A stretch of DNA of 64,000 nt, taken from NCBI GenBank assembly GCA_000320545.1, contig ADNK01000461.1:1-64000 (forward strand), read 5' to 3'. Below the pieces are notes generated by a model. That model had not been told where the DNA came from. It did not search any database and saw nothing but the letters and a program-made list of their open reading frames with translations. Origin of the DNA: Bigelowiella natans CCMP2755 (lineage: Eukaryota > Cercozoa > Chlorarachniophyceae). Of this stretch, positions 51,542-62,353 are shown one piece after another. The translations under genes were made by a program, and so were the position numbers. Positions within the stretch are counted from its first letter, which is position 1. The number at the start of each line of letters is the position of its first letter.

Positions 51542-51589
51542 TCGAAGTAATCATAGAGGTATTCTCTCTCCAGCCAATTTCAACTCTAG
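51542..51589. promoter_or_regulatory. 48 bp shared divergent start region
   Basis: Only 48 bases separate the GT92 start codon (minus) from the first ATG of the 51590-54373 gene (plus). Both 5' UTRs must therefore overlap the neighbour or be absent. Contains a short pyrimidine stretch (ATTCTCTCTCC). Confidence 0.55.
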
Positions 51590-52880
51590 ATGAAGAATTC
51601 GATAGAAAGGAACTCCAGAATTAAACGTGGAGATTCAATTGGGTATCGTCGCGCTCTATTCCAGTCATCACATCGAAGATGAACGGCGATGAATTCATCA
51701 TTTTTACACGATAACGTGATCCTCCATCCCGAGTATTACTACTATTCTTCAACTTGTTCTGGACGGCCGAGATTTGTTCCAGGATAATCCGGGATTTGAA
51801 TATATAACCGGCATTTTCGACCTCTCCAAATCTCCAGAGAGTCTCCGCAGTGTCGTACCCCATCCCACACCCCCCTCAGCAAGAGCCTGGCTCCTTGACA
51901 CATTTGGGTGGGTAAACTATTGACTTTATCGCAGCATTGTCCAAATTTTGATTTATATATACTATCTATATTGTTCAGGTAGTGAAAGGGAGAGGGAAAC
52001 GAGCGTGGGAGCTTATTATCCGAGATGTGGCATTTGTTGCATTCCTGCATCAATCTCCACATATTTCCACATGGCTTAGTTCTTACAACCGCTATATTTC
52101 TGGTGAATAGCCTGTACTCGATGGTTCTTGAATGATCAATACTAATGGTTTTCCGCCCCTATCCTGTTTCGCCTTTTCTTTTATAATACTTCACAGACCT
52201 GTTCGACACAATCTTGCCACGGAACTACTTTAGTAGCGCATCTGGAAGATTCTAATGTGGAACTAGCACACCGAACAGAGAACCAAAAGTTAATGACTCT
52301 TCGAGGAGGTGCACTTATACCAAATGAATTTTGGCAGCCATGGAAAGCATTCGACAGATTTGGCAATTTAAATGGAGATCAGCATATCAAACGGCGACGG
52401 CGAAAGTAATGAATTTGTATTCGCGACAAATCGTGATCATTGCACGCTTAAAACCTTTCAATATTTCTTGGAAGTATTTGTCAATTATCACCGCCGCCTC
52501 GTACTTTATAACTTTCGAATTTATCTTCTTCTTTGTTGTTCAGAACCAAAAAACTTCGGAAGAGGAACTTGATTAGGCCTAGACGATATGCGAAGCATGT
52601 TTGGACAGAACCGATGATGACTCCCTTCGGCATAATAGATTCTCCAAATCCAAAGCTTTTGGAAAAGGTTGAGCTTATGTCGTCGTCATCCTCGTCGTTC
52701 GCTTGTTGGTTCTTGTTGCTGCTGCTTTGCACATTCATTAGAAATTGTTGACGTCATCTAGCCCCAAAATATTAAGTTTATCATTCCTACCTTGATTTTC
52801 TGACTCAGCCACAAGCAAATTATTTCAAGTTCTATGACTACTATTGGGATGGATTACCTCCTGTGTACTACAGGTGTTGC

Positions 52881-52921
<41 letters not shown>

Positions 52922-54373
52922 CGACTACTGCTACAACTACCGCTTCTTACTGCCACTCCTTCAGCCACAATCATCATCAATTATTATATTTTCCTGCTTC
53001 AGCAAAAACATACCTAATGTATCGATATTAGGCCATTTTTTCGCTGCACTCGAAAAGGGGACCATATGCTGAGTACATTTACACCTAAGCCTCGGAGGAA
53101 AAGAAGATGGCGCCGAATACATATGTTTTGGAGACGGATTTGGGCAGGAATGTTTGATGATGCCCCGGGGGTGAGTGACTTAGTTGGAGAGGTTGCTGTT
53201 GTATGTGGAACCAACAATAAATATACAGAAGAAGCAGAGAAATTTCGGCAAATTTTGCCGTGTAAGCAATGAGATTCCGTGGAAACTAATCCCAATGGTA
53301 CTTTTTCTTATACTATTTTAGGACAGTGTCACCAAGGACATTGATGTTCCAGTATCCGGCATTGATCGAGCAGATAGATATGGACACCAAGTTAACTGGA
53401 CAAAAATCTATGCCGATTGGCCTTTTCAAGTATCAGAAACTCTTTCAACAAGCAACAAGTTAACATCTGTAATTCTAACATTTATAATATTTCTTTCAGG
53501 AAGAGATTGAAGAAAATATGGAAAAAGAGCTAGATCAATACGTAATGCGCGATTTCCTTCGGATTGTATGTTGTCGTAGCTGCCCGATTGAATTCCTGTT
53601 TCTTTTCTGTCTAGTACCGTATTATCTTTTTTGTTGGGATATATTTTAGAATAAGATCGCGTCCATTTTCACCATTTATTTTACCGTTTTATATTTTTGT
53701 TAGGAAGACTACATTGTTCGAAGTTTTTTCTGGAAATGTTTGAGCTGGGGGGTGTGGATCGGGACCATCGTCATGTTCCACAAAGTATTTAGAAGTAGTA
53801 GTAGGAGGAGGAGAAAGAGGGGAAGGAGGAATTGCGGTGTTGCAGTAATATGTGGATCCATCACATTTTCGGTGGAGCTCGATTATATTTATTTGAATCA
53901 ATCGATGGTGAACTAACTTATCGTTCTTTCCCCTTCGTTCATACGCACGATATCATCAGCGGCATCCATATGTTTCAAACCTGAAAAAATGGAGACGAGC
54001 GACCATAGGGCATTTTCTAAGTAGAGAACAACAGGCATTAGCTTACAAGGATGGAATCATAGGAATTGAAGATCTTGACTTCCGAAAGTAAGTCAGCAGT
54101 AGTTGCATTCATAAGTATTAGAAACAGCAGCAGTAGACAGAGGAAGTAGTAGTAGTAGTAGTAGTAGTTGTTGTTGTTGTTTTATAGTAAGCAGCTGTTG
54201 TCAAAATAATATATTTGTACCGCAACAGTAGCTGTTATTTACATAGTTGAGCCCGAATCTTAGTAACAAAATTTATCTGTCATAGGGTCAAGAAAGATGA
54301 TTTCTTCAACCCACGCTACGATGATATTCTTACACCTGAAGAACGTGCCGAAATGGCAGCTAGAGAAAGTTGA
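51590..54373 (+). CDS. Unrecognised basic protein, 11 exons
   Basis: Exons 51590-51642, 51734-51911, 51979-52102, 52234-52405, 52544-52667, 52809-52873, 53032-53170, 53322-53429, 53500-53565, 53960-54087 and 54286-54373. All junctions are GT-AG and in phase, giving 414 residues. The N-terminus is short and basic (MKNSIERNSRIKRG), compatible with a mitochondrial presequence but not proof. Several Arg/Lys clusters (HIKRRRRKTKKLRKRN, RRKRRWRRI) and many aromatic residues are seen, and the C-terminus is acidic. I recognise no known domain; a mitoribosomal or RNA-associated role would fit the composition but is only a guess. The E4 acceptor could alternatively be at 52197, with a shifted start. 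Confidence 0.75.
52880..52919. repeat. (TA)n microsatellite in an intron
   Basis: A pure TA run inside the intron between exons 6 and 7 of the 51590-54373 gene. Confidence 0.9.
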
Positions 54374-56825
54374 TAGCCAGATTTCTTCATTATGGTTGTA
54401 GAAGCGGGAGAAATAAGTAGGAGGTGCCAATGACGACACTAATTGCCGGGAACAACACGGTAAGCTTGCTACTGTTACCGTTATTAAGATGTTGAGCTCC
54501 ATGCACACTAGCGCATGAAAACCATGCAAGTGTGTGATGTGACAGAAAGAATTATTCGAAAATTTACACAAGGAGCGAGCACATGAAATCAGAAATCATC
54601 GCTTGTGATCACAGCGCCAACAACTTCATTGTCATCATCCAGTGATTGAATGGAGTGTGTTTCTAATGCGCTTTCACAAATGGTTGATTTTATGTCGCAC
54701 CTGCGCAGCCTGCAGCCTGTAGCCCTGCATGCTGCATTGCTTCGATCTTGCATGGCGCAACAACGCTGCAACGATGACATGCATGTGCGAGCTCAGTGCA
54801 CCAATTTTGGATTTTTGTCAATGCTAGAATGCACTGAACCCACTCGATGATGGGGTTGCCTAGTTGCGTGTGTGAACAACTGTGCGCCAGTGTGTGCTAC
54901 GCTTGCGACGCTGTGACACGCACGGCTAGACGGAGCCGCCTGCATTGCACCATTGCACTGTGAATACGCTTCATCACAGGCTGCAATGTGCGCAGGTGCA
55001 TGTTTCTAGTCGTGGCTCATGCACATCGATTGCTAGATCGCACTGGATCGTTCGATTCATCTTGTTCTAGTGTTGTTCGATCGAGCTGCCGCGTGGCAAA
55101 TCATCACAGCTAGACAGCCGCCAATCTGCTAGTCTGGCCATCGCATCGACTTGCGCTAGTTCGATTGACAATGCCAGAATGAGAGCCAGCGCGAGGCCCG
55201 GCGGCCGCGCTAGCGCGGTAGCGAGAATCACAAGCAGGAGAATTGTGGAGAGAGAGTTTAGCAACTGTGGTCGGTCGCGCTGCTCGCCAATTACAGCAAC
55301 ACTGCGTGCTAGCGTGCAGCCTGCATCACTTAGCGCGGTCACACACGCAGCGCCAGCACGAACAAGCAATGTGCGCAGCGAGCAAACGTGCAAAACGCGC
55401 ATGCTGGCACTCTGGCACTGATCAAGAGCACGCTCATTGTTTCAATTTCGATGCAAACCTTGTGATGCGAATAGCCCAATTTCGATGCTTGACGAATTCA
55501 TTCACACGCAGGGAGCACAGCCACAGCAGAGCTGGAGGGCCCCAGCTGGCCAGGCTCGGATCAGTGTGTGCGTTGTGCAACAACATTGAGACACTCAGCG
55601 ATCACGCTAGCACGCCTCTGTTCTTGAAGAAGACTGACTGGTGCACACCCACCAGGCACAGCCCTGTTTTTCAGAGCAGATCCGCCAAAACAATGGAGCC
55701 ATGAAGGCCACACTTGTGCATGCGCGCACGAACGTGTGCAGTCACACACACACACACGTTTTTTCATCCCACCCTGTGTCCCACAAAGCACACATGTTGG
55801 CATGTGTCCTAGACAGGGTGCACGAATGGAGCTACAAAGGCCATGTCAAATCACCTGTTGTGCACTTGGTGCGCGATCAGCCAGCTGCTCGCTTCCAGAC
55901 TTTGTTGTTCTAGTGTTGGCCAAGACCCTGCTTTGTGAGACTTCTCGTGCCATCAGATCAGAGCATCATGGCATACTTCTTTCTTGTGTTCTTCTCAGAG
56001 CACAAACTCAGTTGAACCAATGAATGAAACATCAAAACATTGATTGCGATGAGGGGAGTGGTTCGAATTTGAATTGATCTTGGTGAAGACCAGTGCTCCA
56101 CGCGAGTCGAATCATTTGAAACAATGACGTCAATGGGTGGGCATTTCTGCACACAGATTGAAATGCAATGATGAAACATCGCAGGCAATTTTGCTTCTCG
56201 TGCATTTAGAAGTAAATCTCAAAAAATACATTTTCAATTTTACGATTGTGCTGAAAAACTGCTGCTTCCTGGAAGTCTCAAACATATTGGGACATTTTTG
56301 TGACAACCACCTCAAAACCCTTACTCTAAAACAAAATGATTAACATTTTACAGATTTGTAGGCTGTTTCTTGTGAATCATGGCTCATCACCTTGACTCAA
56401 CAACTAAATCCAATGCTTCTTTTTGATGCACACAACAAACAATTGTTCTGGAACAAAAGAAGATCTTTTCGTGACGAAAGGAAAGCTGTAGAGGAAACTG
56501 CACACAACAGAAACACTTGTCTCTGATTTGCTTTTGTGAAGATGGCGAGCGCAGGTTGGCTTGACACGCATAAAAGATTGATGATTAGGCATTCACAAAT
56601 ACAAATGCTGATGTGCTAATGTGCTAATGTGTTGTGTCGTTGTGTCGTGAGTTTAGCATTGAGTTGTTCAAACTACGAACACGTTGTACCACAGCATTTC
56701 AGACATTAGACAGTTGACATGTTTGATGCGTCCTCAAAAAATGACGCAAAGATTATGTAGGAGGACAGCAACAGCAACCAAATGAACCAGCGTGCTGCAC
56801 GAAATGTGTTGATGGTCTCCAAAAC
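54374..56825. other. Word-biased island, about 2.4 kb, between tandem plus-strand genes
   Basis: No gene supported. From about 54480 it is rich in CTAG, CATG, TGCA and CG words, with an exact 13-mer at 54819-54831 and a one-mismatch copy at 55169-55181. GC-rich frames near 55243-55700 on both strands are open by composition only. After 56060 it becomes ordinary AT-rich sequence. Confidence 0.5.
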
Positions 56826-58000
56826 ATGGATCCAAATGCGCTCACATACATCTTAAAAGTGGTCAACATCATCAACGCAGCCCTCCTTGCATTTTCTGGA
56901 ATATGGGTTTTCATCACCGTAAATCCGAATCTTCTTCTGGTTCTGGCAGCGCTATATGTGATGTAATGTGAACACAATGTATTCCACTTATTTTGACATG
57001 AAAACCTGAATTAGTGCAACTTTGTGCTTTCCATCTGAAACATTGAAACGTTGTGTTCCGGTCCTCCGTTGTTCCCAGTACATTTAGTTTCGTCCTCCTC
57101 ATGTTCGAACTGAAGCTGGAGAGTTGCAACAGATGCTTTCTGAGAAATATGGGTTTCATGTTCAATTGGACTGGGAGGCTCCTATTTTTCATTTTGTACG
57201 ATTTAAATATTTCAACATGTTCTACTTTCACATGTGAATCACGGCATGTGTTGTTAGCGTTGGAACTCTTGCCTTTGGTCTGGGCGTCGTCGGGATTGGT
57301 ATGGAATTTGGGACATAGCACCATGATAAATTTAAATGTTCGTAAATTCTTAGTGGCAGTTTAGAAAATATGTTGTGATTTGTGTTCTCTTTCGGCCTCA
57401 CTTCGCACAATGTTTGGCATTCTCTCTGGTAGTCATCGGTGCTTTCACAATGATCAACGCAGCGATCAATGTGGCCATTGTGTGCGTCCATCCAACATTC
57501 TTTGCAAATCTACGTGAGAAAGCTGAGGCAGAAGTCAGAGCTGCGGTGGCAAGTGAGGCGGTAGTACCTGTGAGCGTGAACATCCACAAGATTACAGCAA
57601 CCACAAGATTACATTCCTGTGATCTCGTCACATTGAACTGTCAAACTTCACCCTTAAGTGCTAGTTTGGTTACAGAAACGCCAAGGGGTTCTCGATCAAG
57701 CAGAGCGAGGGTTGGATTATGCAGCAGCAGCTGGCGTCACAGGCGCACAGCAGACCAAAGAAGCTGTAGAATGGGCTCAAGAGCAGAAACAGACACCGGG
57801 TTCAGCAGCTCTCCCGGCTGGCTGGAGAGAAGTTCGAGATGAGCAATCAGGTACATTCATGAAAATTACCACAAGAATAGCAACGCAAACATGAACTAAA
57901 ATGATCGGCAACTTGCGATTTTTATTCATTATTTACGAGACTGTTAAAAAACTTTTTGCTAAATTGAGAATGTGACAAAAACAGACACCATTCCACGCAC

Positions 58001-58041
<41 letters not shown>

Positions 58042-58239
58042 AATGTCATTTTCGAATGTGTTTCCATGTGTTTCTTGTTTGTAAATGCGTGCTGAAGACC
58101 ATGATATGACTCAGGAAGCCCAAAATTGAAATGTGTGTAATTGTAAGAATTGATTACATGTAAATGTAAATGTTGCATAGGAGAGGCTTATTGGATCAAT
58201 TCTGCCACTGGTGAGCAGACCTGGGAACGTCCAACATGA
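56826..58239 (+). CDS. COPI-associated-like membrane protein ending in a WW domain
   Basis: Exons carry hydrophobic segments: INAALLAFSGIWVFITV and LLLVLAALYV in the first, GTLAFGLGVVGIG in the second (about 57260), and CLAFSLVVIGAFTMI and AAINVAIVCV in the third (about 57350-57567). This four-helix pattern resembles the COPI-associated protein family, a Golgi-type membrane protein. The C-terminal exons (57681-57850, then 58181-58239) carry a coiled linker and a complete WW domain: LPAGWREVRDEQSG, YWINSATGEQTWERP. The join from the second to the third exon is not resolved in phase. The CDS start 56826 is the first ATG before the helices; the same frame is open upstream to 56757, so an earlier exon is possible. 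A WW domain binds proline-rich motifs. Confidence 0.65.
57997..58036. repeat. (AC)n microsatellite in an intron
   Basis: A pure AC run between the last two exons of the WW-domain gene. Confidence 0.9.
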
Positions 58240-59561
58240 GGAAGGCGCAATAATGTTCACAATGTACGAATCAACAGGCATCATTGACAAAGCGCAGCAT
58301 GCACTATTGCGCTGGCGTTCGCATTTGTTACATGTCAGCGGGACATCACTAATTGTGCAGTTCGTATATGCACGTAACAGTTGTGTGTGCAAGTAGAAAG
58401 AACTACATCATGACTAGATGACGAGCGCAGAGCGAAGTCATAATAGACTCAGCAATGTAACACACATGTCATGTGTGTGGTACATTGCATGTCCATCATG
58501 AGTGCACCTCACTAGATCAGGATGATCATTCTAGCATTGAAAACGTTCAATCCATTCTTCATTGCACCTGTCTCACGCACGTCACGTGCTTGCGGGAACA
58601 ATGCGACATCCAGGTGTGGGCTGCACGTGATCTGCGATCTGCACAAATGGGCGAACTAGCGAAACCCGGGAATTTCACGTGACGGTTTCGCATGTTTCTG
58701 TCCGCAAGAATGACTGAAGCAATGCAGCGGCACTGCACGATTTGTGTGCGAAAAAAAATGACACGTTTTGGCTTGGTTCGAGAAAAAAACTCAATTTTTG
58801 AATGTGCTGGAGGTCAGCTTGTCTGGTTGTGACAAATGAATGAGGCCTGAAAAAAAAGCGCAAAATTTCGAAGTCACTGAACTCAAAATTTCGCAGCTTT
58901 CTCATTTTCGTCATGCCTGGTGCTCTGTCTGCTGTCCATCAGGATGGTCATGTGCTCAAGCGTGGTGTTTTCAAATTCACTTTTTGATCATGCGTGGCCG
59001 CACTAGATTGCACCGAAAATGAGAGAATTTTCTGCCTTTTTTTGCCCTCCTAGAATTTTTGCGCATTTCGCCTACTTGCACATCTAGACATGTGTGCAAT
59101 CCGCATTTGCGCATCATGCATCACACCAAGCTTCACATTCGCATGCGAGATGGGTGATGACAGCATGACAACGTAACGTGCACATTGAGGTGCACATCAT
59201 TTCAACTTCGCCATGTGTGGTAGCTCAGCGCAAGATTGACACTGCTGATGCACATGACGTGAAATGAATTAGCGAGATTACATCTGTCGTGCATGCATGT
59301 GAAATTGTATGTGCAGTGTGCAAGTAGTTCATTTTGAAAAACTGACTATGCTAGCATTCATCATTCATGCATCAACAACTTCATGCAGAGTGGCCGAAAC
59401 CTTGCACGAAGCGTACAACTAGGAACCAGTGCAGCATGAAAAAATCCCTGCGACGATTTTTTTAAGAATCTTGCGCCCACATGGAATGAAAGATGCGGAA
59501 TACCTGCATTAATTTATAGTTAATTTTCAGGTGTCACATTTGCTAAATCTAAAACTTCAAT
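58240..59561. other. Word-biased island in the convergent gap WW protein / SFT2
   Basis: No gene. Rich in CATG, TGCA and CTAG, with an exact CATTCTAGCATTG 13-mer at 58527-58539. Short frames have no splice or family support. Confidence 0.55.
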
Positions 59562-60420
59562 TACCAAACTAAAGCACAGAATTGAAAGATCAGAGCTCCA
59601 ATTACAGCAAGTACGTTCCATGGAGGTGGAACCTACATTAATAATATTATCAACTTAATTACGACTTCAAAATATAACTCAAAATTTTCTTTCTTACCAC
59701 AAATGCACAAACCAACGTGATTGCCATAGAAACCAAGTAGATTGTGGTCGCAAGCCTACCGATCCAAAATAAAACAATCCGAATAAATTAGTTACACACT
59801 AGAGCAGCGAGTGCAAATTAATGAGTGAATAGATACCATCTCTCAGAGTCCCACATCTTCTTACACTGAGCGCATGGGCCCCATAGAAAGCATGTCCTAC
59901 ATTGTGCAATCTAATTTGAATAATTTGAGGATACGAACATATTTCTCAGGATGAAATAGATTAGTTTTATAACCCAGCCATTGCAACCAAGTTGCCCGAT
60001 GTGTAGAGTGCAGCAAATATTTCAGGTTGAGTAGTGATTTTAAGGACGAAGATTCCTCCCTGACAGATTTCATACATTGTGTTCCTTCAACAGTTGATAT
60101 GGAACTACAAGATACGATTCCATACTAAGAAAGAGAGGAAGGTTCCAATTCCGAAGCATACTCCCCAGCAGATAATTCTCTGTGTATGTGTAAAAATCAG
60201 TCAGACATGAAAATATTGGAAATTGGAGAGACAGCACTTACTGTTTTAAGGGATAGTTTCGGGCAATGCTCTCCGAATTGGTCCACCCAGCTATCCTCCT
60301 ATAAAGCAGCCACAAAATTAAGGACTTTCTTCTATGAAGAACATCTCTTGTGATCCACCATATTGCGACCTCTTCTTCGTCAGAAAATACATTCTTGAAC
60401 TTTCTCCAGATTTTCGCCAT
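59562..60420 (-). CDS. SFT2: SFT2-type Golgi vesicle-transport membrane protein
   Basis: Exon 1 is 60420-60242; the following short exons join in phase (about 60173-60122, 60060-59985, 59915-59846, 59756-59701 and 59618-59562). The N-terminal cytosolic part (MAKIWRKFKNVFSDEEE) is followed by four hydrophobic segments: WGVCFGIGTFLSFL, then PEIFAALYTSGNLVAMAG, then FLWGPCAQCKKMW, then the C-terminal VIGALIFQFCALVW. This matches the SFT2/Got1 layout (PxKFAxLYTLGNL, FLxGPxxQxKxM). Family knowledge: it acts in endosome-to-Golgi or Golgi fusion with SNARE proteins. The start is the first ATG. The length is short, as usual for the family. Confidence 0.82.
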
Positions 60421-61143
60421 TGTACAGATCTGTCATTCCGGTAGAATTTTAATCAACTCTTCCCATCGTCCCGACACTTTTTCTCATGATGAATTCTTCC
60501 TCTATTCTTTCATTTCTTCTCCCACTCTGTCCTTCATCCTCTCTCCTTTTTCTTTATCACACCTTTCCTACAAGATTATATTTTCTGTCTCTCTCTCTCT
60601 CTCCTCTTTCGCCTGACGTCTTTTGGTAGATTTGGGGCGGGACCAACTTTTCCCAAGCGATATTTTAAACGATACTACAGGCCTGTAACGATCTTAAAAT
60701 CATTATTTTGCTACCATCGTTTAAATAGAGCGACACGTCTTGTTGTTGTCGCAACTTCACATAGTCTCGTTGCTCGTAAAGCTACGCACTATTTTGTCAG
60801 GGTTGTCCTTCAAAATTAAAAAAATGGCAACAAAATAACACGTGCATCATTCATTCATTCATGTGGAACCGTTTCGACAATAATTTTAGGTGTCTTCTGG
60901 GAGTTCGTAAAAATTACATGTTACTCATCAGACCCAAACTAAAATATCGGCGTACTCCTGAAAAGTTTCCAAAATAAACCAAACAACTTTTGGTGATTTC
61001 TCGTTGTTCTTTTTCTTCTTTTTTCAATAACATAAATAATAATATGACTAGCAAAAAAAGTTGTCCGGTCCCGTTTTTATGCTGGTAATATCTACTCGAC
61101 ATAATACTAGTCTCTCGAGAGCTTCACTCGTCGTAGAAACACG
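60421..61143. promoter_or_regulatory. Divergent intergenic region SFT2 / LYR protein
   Basis: About 720 bp between two divergent starts. Pyrimidine-rich, with a CT run near 60589-60603, and AT-rich elsewhere. No CTAG/CATG island. Confidence 0.4.
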
Positions 61144-61662
61144 ATGTCCAAGTCGGCCTTCTGGGTAGGACTCAAGGCTCTCCCCCTCCTTCACATCATC
61201 ATCCTCACTTCCGTTCCTTATTTTTCGTCCTCTTTTCAATTTTTATCATCGTTTGAATTAATTCCCTTTTCATTTCAGTTTTCAGCTTTCAATGGGAGGG
61301 TCACTAAGACTTATCGAAAGCTTCTCCAAGAAATGCGCAGGAAAAATAAGGAATCCAAGTTTCTCCCGCAAGTAATCAAATCATTTAGGTCCAAAAAGAA
61401 GGACTCAAAAGTTCCAAGTAAGTACGAGATTAAACTGCAAAAATATGCTGAGGATTACTCCGTCATGCTAGCGTCATTGCACACATACGAACAACTTCTA
61501 AAAGAAGAAGGATGGGGAGAGCCGAGAAACGAGGCAGAAAAAATGAAAAATCTTGCGAATCACTGTGGATTAGAGCTCCCAGGACATACGAGAGAATTAC
61601 CTGAAGATGATGCTGGTGCTGGTCAAGCAGAAAGTGTGATTGAGAAGAATGAACCAGCATGA
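61144..61662 (+). CDS. LYR-type small protein (FMC1/Complex1_LYR-like), mitochondrial assembly factor candidate
   Basis: The most likely exons are 61144-61164 and 61279-61662 (134 residues), because GTAGGACTC at 61165 is a donor and the CAG at 61276-61278 is an acceptor. An unspliced reading would insert about 38 hydrophobic residues. The signature is RVTKTYRKLLQEMRRKN, an LYR-like helix (here TYR), as in FMC1 and LYRM proteins that assist mitochondrial complex assembly. The C-terminal tail is acidic. The hydrophobic part of the unspliced reading is probably intronic. Confidence 0.65.
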   Translation: MSKSAFWVGLKALPLLHIIILTSVPYFSSSFQFLSSFELIPFSFQFSAFNGRVTKTYRKLLQEMRRKNKESKFLPQVIKSFRSKKKDSKVPSKYEIKLQKYAEDYSVMLASLHTYEQLLKEEGWGEPRNEAEKMKNLANHCGLELPGHTRELPEDDAGAGQAESVIEKNEPA

Positions 61663-62353
61663 GTTCAGGTGGGGGAAATGAAATCAACAAGAAATGTGGT
61701 TGTGGGATTTTACTCAAAAAATATCTGCTCCCCAGCATACGTAGATGTAGCATCATCAGGCGCAAGAGAAATGAAGCATGCATGCATGTCCATGTTATCT
61801 AGTTATATCTAGACATGTAGATATATAGATGTGTTGCGATGCGCAGTCCAGCACGAACTCGCGATGCGATCGCAGCTAGCTAGCTCTAGAGCTGGTAACA
61901 GCTGGAATGACATGAGCAACATGTTGCTTGCCTGTGCGTGGCCCATAGCACGCCACGTTACGTGCCTGAATCATCGCAATCAACGACGACGCTCATCATG
62001 CATGTTGTCACGTGCAAGCAAATATGAGCTATTTATTAGCAGATGAACATGCTATAGCACTGTAGCATGCATGGCGCTAGCTAGATGGCACACAGCAACA
62101 ATGCGTGCGTGCGCTCGTGCCTTCACCATGATACCAAGAGTCTTTATTTATTTGGGCACAGCTAGACAGCACCCCAAAAAATTCGGCTGTAACAATTCGT
62201 AATAATGTGCTTCACATCGACTGCAATTGTCTGTCTGCTGGGCCAATGATAATAATATTTCGCCGAACGTACATCTAGAATATGTATCAGGGCTGCGCAA
62301 TGTTGTTCGTGATATAATGTGCGTTTTCTTAAAACAAATTTATTATCCCGTAT
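61663..62353. other. Word-biased island in the convergent gap
   Basis: No gene. Strong CTAG/CATG/TGCA bias, for example GCTAGCTAGCTCTAGAGC near 61876 and GCGCTAGCTAGATGGC near 62073. Confidence 0.5.

Noticed and set aside
55243-55704. GC-rich open frames in the 54374-56825 island
   Set aside because: Open on both strands because stop codons are rare at that composition; no splice sites or domain.
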